A DNA stretch of 21,382 bases, taken from Saprolegnia diclina VS20. Taxonomy: Eukaryota > Oomycota > Saprolegniomycetes > Saprolegniales > Saprolegniaceae. Where the stretch lies: NCBI RefSeq assembly GCF_000281045.1, contig NW_008246150.1:136034-157415 (forward strand). Direction: 5' to 3'. Position numbers and translations under genes: made by a program. This document shows positions 17,769 to 21,382 of the stretch, piece by piece. The notes beneath the pieces were generated by a model. That model did no database searches. It was not told the origin of the DNA and worked only from the letters and a program-made list of their open reading frames with translations. Each line of letters begins with the position of its first letter. Positions within the stretch are counted from its first letter, which is position 1.

Positions 17769-20246
17769 TTATTTTTTGGCTTTCGGTGGCTTTTTTGTCC
17801 GCCGCAACTTTTCATAGAACGAAGCCAGTCCCGTGGTTGGCACGGATGTCGTGTCGTCGTCTTCCGGGTACGACGGCGCGTCACTTGTCGACGCGCTGTT
17901 GTCAGGCAGGATCTTGGCCGACCGCATCTTTTCGAGCATCGACGTGCGCTCCATGCACTCGCGGTGCACGGTTTGCTGCAAGAGCGCAATTTCCTAGTTC
18001 ATTTCATAGTATAACTATACCATTCGAAGCGTGTGTACCTGGTCTTTCTGAGATAAGAGCTCGGTGAGTCGCTGGACATTGCCGGACGACTCTTGGTTTG
18101 ACGGACTCTTGTCGACTTTCGGAGATGATTTGGCGTGACGGGGAGCCGACCGCGCGTCTTGAAGCGCCGCCTCGAGCTGCTCGACAGTGCGCTTGTACTG
18201 CTGAATGTCGGCTTGGAGTCGCTGAATCGAGATCTCTTTTTCTTGGAGCGACGTGGCCGCATTCTTGTCCAGCGCTATTTGCTTGCGTTCGAGGGCCTGC
18301 TGCAGACCGTCGCGCTCCTGGAGCGCTATATTCTACAACACCATCTTTCAATTTCGCTGGTGGATAAATTGATACAAAAGAACTCACCTTTTCGCCTTCG
18401 AGATCGCGGAGTTTGCGCTCGAGCGCCGACAGAGACGACTTGACGTGTTGGTGGCCCATCTTGGTACTCTACCGGTTGACATATTGATACTTTTCGTTGC
18501 GATTTTGAATGGAATACTTGAAGCTCTTCCATGTAGCTGGCCGCGCGCTGCTTGGCGTCCTTGAGCGCGCGATCGCAATCGTCGGCCTACGCGGATTCGA
18601 TTGCAGAGACTGCCACGTCATAATATGAGACAGGCGCACTTTTTTCTCAGCGATCGACGTGGCCAGTTTGATATGCCGCACGTGGTCGTGGAGCTGCTGC
18701 AGTTCGAGACCGAGCCGGTCGATCTCTTCCTTGGCAGAGGTTGCTGCTGCGTCCAGCTACCCAGAGTTGAGTTATGACCAGACAGGATGGCATTTCCTAC
18801 TGCAATAGCGTGGTTGGACTTCAGCTCGGCGATTTCTTTGGACCACTCGAGCTTGACCCTGTCCATCGCTGCCTTGTGCTCGGCTGCATGGCTCGACAGT
18901 GTCCTTGCTTGCTCGTCGATCGTACTTTGTAGACCTCTAATTTGTCCCTAGCATCCCATTCCCTCCAACTCCCGTAACCACAAAGGAGACAGTACCTTGA
19001 CTTCCTGAAGTCGGTCGTCGGCTGATGCAATCTCTTGCTTGAGCGTTGTGCGCTCGGCCAACAAAAGCACCTTGTTCTTCTCGAGCGCAGTCGCCTGGTG
19101 CTTCCACTTTGCAATGTCCTCATGTAGTTGTCGGACGTCGGCACGCTCGACCTCGGCTTCGGCCACCGTCCGTGACGCCGCCGCGTGGGCTTGCACCAGC
19201 TAATTTCTCTCAATATGAAATCTCGTCCGACAGAAGAGTAGACAAATGTACTTGGTCTTGGACCATGTGCAGCTGTGCTTTGGTCTGCGCGAGCTCGGCT
19301 TGCACGGCGGCAAGCGATTCATGTGTCGCCGCTTCGACGTGTTGGAGTTCGTGTTTAGCCGTGGCGGCGGCCAACGCGTAGCCGTCGACGCGTGCTTGTA
19401 GCTGCGCGCTCGTTGCTAGCGCCGCTCGCAGCTCGTCGTCTTGTGTGGCAATGACGCCTTCGAGTCGAGCGATCTCGGCGTCCGCCTTGAGCTTGTGGCT
19501 TGCGAGCGTCGACTTGGCCGTGTCGATTTGCGCCATTAGCGTCGCCTTTTCCTGTTGCCACGTCATTTGGCTCGACTCGTGAAGATGCGCTGCATCCCGG
19601 AGCGCCTCCACCATCTAATACAGACAACGCATGGGACGAATATCCCAAGTCATGGGAGCGACGCAACCTGCTGTTCAAGGCGAGCAATGTCTTGGGTCTT
19701 GAGATCGACTTGCTTTTCTGCGGCACCAACCCGCCGGTTGGCTTCGTCCAAAATCAAATTCCGCTGGGTCGTCAACTCCGCCTCTGCACCGCGAAGCGAC
19801 GCGTGCGCCACCGAGAGCTGCTGCTGAAGGTCCTTCTTCTCTTGCATGTGCTTCTGTTCTACGGCAAGAAACCCTTGTAGTTGAGACGTGATGGCCACGA
19901 CTGTCGCCGCATGCTCGTGCTGGAACGCAAGCATCTCGGCTTTCATGGTCTGTTGCTGCGTCTTGGCCACTCGCATCCATTGCACAATCGACTACAAACT
20001 CTGAATAAGATCTGAGATACGGACAGCGCCGACCTCGAACTGCCGCCGGTAGACCTTGGCGGTTTGCTGCAGCTCTTGGACTTCGGCAAATACAAAGTAG
20101 CTGACGCCGCAAAACGTGCAGGCCGTGTCGGCTTCGTCCATCTTTTGCACGGCGACCGGCAGCTTTTGCCGCGTCGGGCCATTGTACAGCTCGTCCTTGG
20201 TCGGGTCGCGGAGGATCTCATGCGGCTGCAATCGAAAGCCCGACAT
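17769..20246 (-). CDS. Ten-exon coiled-coil protein with LEKR1-like N-terminus
   Basis: Exons: 20246-20034, 19991-19668, 19614-19252, 19199-18996, 18947-18801, 18756-18640, 18586-18518, 18468-18388, 18332-18039, 17993-17769; 678 aa. All nine introns (42-55 bp) are phase 0 and each join keeps the heptad pattern. The N-terminus (about 46-62) reads 'ADTACTFCGVSYFVFAEVQE', which recalls the 'C-x2-CGVSYL' start of LEKR1-type coiled-coil proteins; this comparison is from memory. The remainder to about 600 is nearly continuous coiled coil rich in Gln, Ala, Glu and Lys. The C-terminus is acidic then basic ('SYPEDDDTT', 'LRRTKKPPKAKK'). No enzyme motif is present. A cytoskeletal, centrosomal or ciliary role would fit, since oomycete zoospores are flagellated, but this is inference. 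The first intron has a weak gtcggc donor. Confidence 0.82.
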
Positions 20247-20404
20247 GCTCAAGTGATTGTATTTATAGCCATTTGAGGTTCTGGGACTAGGGTTAGGGTT
20301 CTATCCGCCGTCGCTTTTTCACGATGTATTCTGTCACCGATGCGATAGTCCAATCATGATGCCATCAACCACAGCACCATGGATCTCTAGAGGTGCTTAG
20401 CGCG
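20247..20404 (-). promoter_or_regulatory. Promoter gap upstream of the ten-exon coiled-coil gene
   Basis: 158 bp between the transporter stop and the coiled-coil gene start, both on the minus strand. It contains agggttagggtt (20288-20299), a perfect telobox-like double repeat about 45 bp upstream of the ATG. Teloboxes are known promoter elements in plants; a role here is speculative. Confidence 0.35.
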
Positions 20405-21382
20405 TTAGCTAGCGGCCTGCGTGCCGTACGACTGAATATGCGGTCGGTCGAGGAGCTCTTGGCGCTCGGTCGCGTCAAGCGGCGTAGGCACTGCCGTCAT
20501 CGAGGCCAGAGGAGCCATGTCTCGCCCATGGAGGTGCCCACAGTGCTTCGTAAAGTCGACGTAGACGAGCATTGCAGCGAGTCCCATGCCGAGCAGCGCC
20601 AGGCCCATGAAGAGGACGTTGAGGTACGGCTGGTACACGTGCAGGATGCTGTACTCGACGACCACAAACATCGGTACGATTGCCAACCCGACATTCTAAC
20701 GACAATTGTGTGCACACTCGTGTCAAGAGGAATACCGACACAAAGGACGTACCAGAAAGGCCGAGGCAACGCCGTACGCTGTGCCCACGTGATGCGGCTC
20801 GACACAGCCTACAACAATGAGGTTTGGAGATAACTATGATGCCGAGAGCTTACACGAGAGAGCAGGCCACATGGCTGCGGAGAAGATGGAGAGCGCCGCC
20901 GCTTGCAGCACGACAGGAACGTACAGCGAAACGCTGGTGAATCCGAGGAGCGTCTGTGCGAGTAAGCACGCGGCCATACTTCCGAGCGCAATGAACGTGC
21001 GGTACCCGACCTTGTCGACGAGGTAGCCAAAGAGCGGGGCCGACACGGCGATGGCGAACGGACCGACGCTCAAGGGCCCGGCCGCGGCTTGTTCGGCCGA
21101 GTACTTGGCCGCGCAATAGGCTTGTGTCGATGGCCCGTGCTTCCACACATCGCTGTCGCAGTTGATATCGACGGCCGAGACGTATGGCGGAATCTGGCGA
21201 CAGCTTGCTTGGTCGGTGGCCTCCATGCACGAGAGCGAGAGGAGCGGCAGCGGGTGTGCGAATGGCGGCGACGGCGGACAGGCCGGCGGCAAACTCGAGC
21301 AGTTGTTGTCGCCAGCGTACGCGCCGAGGCCGCAACGCTTGCACTCGGTCGGGAGGGCCTTGTAGTAGTCGCGCTCCATAAA
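20405..21382 (-). CDS. MFSD1-like major facilitator transporter, C-terminal half (5' end outside window)
   Basis: Exons visible: 21382-20854 (continues off the right edge), 20808-20753 and 20695-20405; introns of 45 bp (phase 1, donor gtaagc) and 57 bp (phase 0). About five transmembrane helices are present. 'GYLVDKVGYR' is the MFS loop motif, and 'HHVGTAYGVASAFLNVGLAI' matches the 'LGTAYG...QNLGLAI' signature of MFSD1-type lysosomal transporters. MFS proteins move small solutes using ion or solute gradients; MFSD1 in animals exports dipeptides from lysosomes, but substrate here is not readable. Before these helices is a long Cys- and Pro-rich loop (about 9 Cys: 'CKRCG', 'NNCSS', 'PPACPP', 'LSCME', 'ASCRQ', 'INCDS', 'AYCAAK'), probably lumenal and disulphide-bonded. 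The ATG at 21379-21377 is probably internal, because a full transporter needs about 12 helices. Confidence 0.8.

Overview
The window looks like nuclear DNA from an oomycete, most likely a saprolegnialean water mould (Saprolegnia, Achlya, Aphanomyces or Thraustotheca type). This is inferred from several traits together: GC-rich coding sequence with strong third-position bias, very short GT-AG introns (about 41-57 bp) with gtac/gtat-type donors, tightly packed genes on both strands, an alternative oxidase, an ankyrin-repeat/TKL kinase fusion and a RAMA-PHD chromatin-type protein. There are no bacterial operons, ribosome-binding sites, tRNAs, rRNAs or CRISPR arrays. No intact transposon or virus-like element was recognised.

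Left part (1-5700). The 3' end of a glutathione S-transferase-like gene enters at the left edge. It is followed by about 2.4 kb of AT-richer sequence holding only one weak small-gene candidate (1553-1840). Then come an intronless alternative oxidase (2839-3807), a 95-bp exact copy of the GST exon border (3945-4039), and a three-exon type I membrane protein (4346-5653).

Middle part (5830-14250). A three-exon protein carries two cyclic-nucleotide-binding domains (5832-7789). A three-exon Ser/Pro-rich unknown (8188-8920) converges on a nine-exon minus-strand gene (11662-8990). That gene joins a RAMA domain, a PHD-type zinc finger, helical segments and a terminal SUMO-interaction-like motif. It shares a 199-bp divergent promoter with an ankyrin-TKL kinase (11862-14242). 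A decayed piece of a RAMA gene lies just past the kinase (about 14558-14850).

Right part (15170-21382), all on the minus strand: an intronless coiled-coil protein (16585-15176), a ten-exon coiled-coil protein with an LEKR1-like N-terminus (20246-17769), and the 3' part of an MFSD1-like major facilitator transporter that runs off the right edge. The genes do not form one pathway. Possible working relations are AOX and GST in stress and redox metabolism, the cyclic-nucleotide-binding protein and TKL kinase in signalling, and the RAMA-PHD protein in chromatin. Exon structures were built by hand from frame, splice-site and domain continuity, and no transcript evidence was available.
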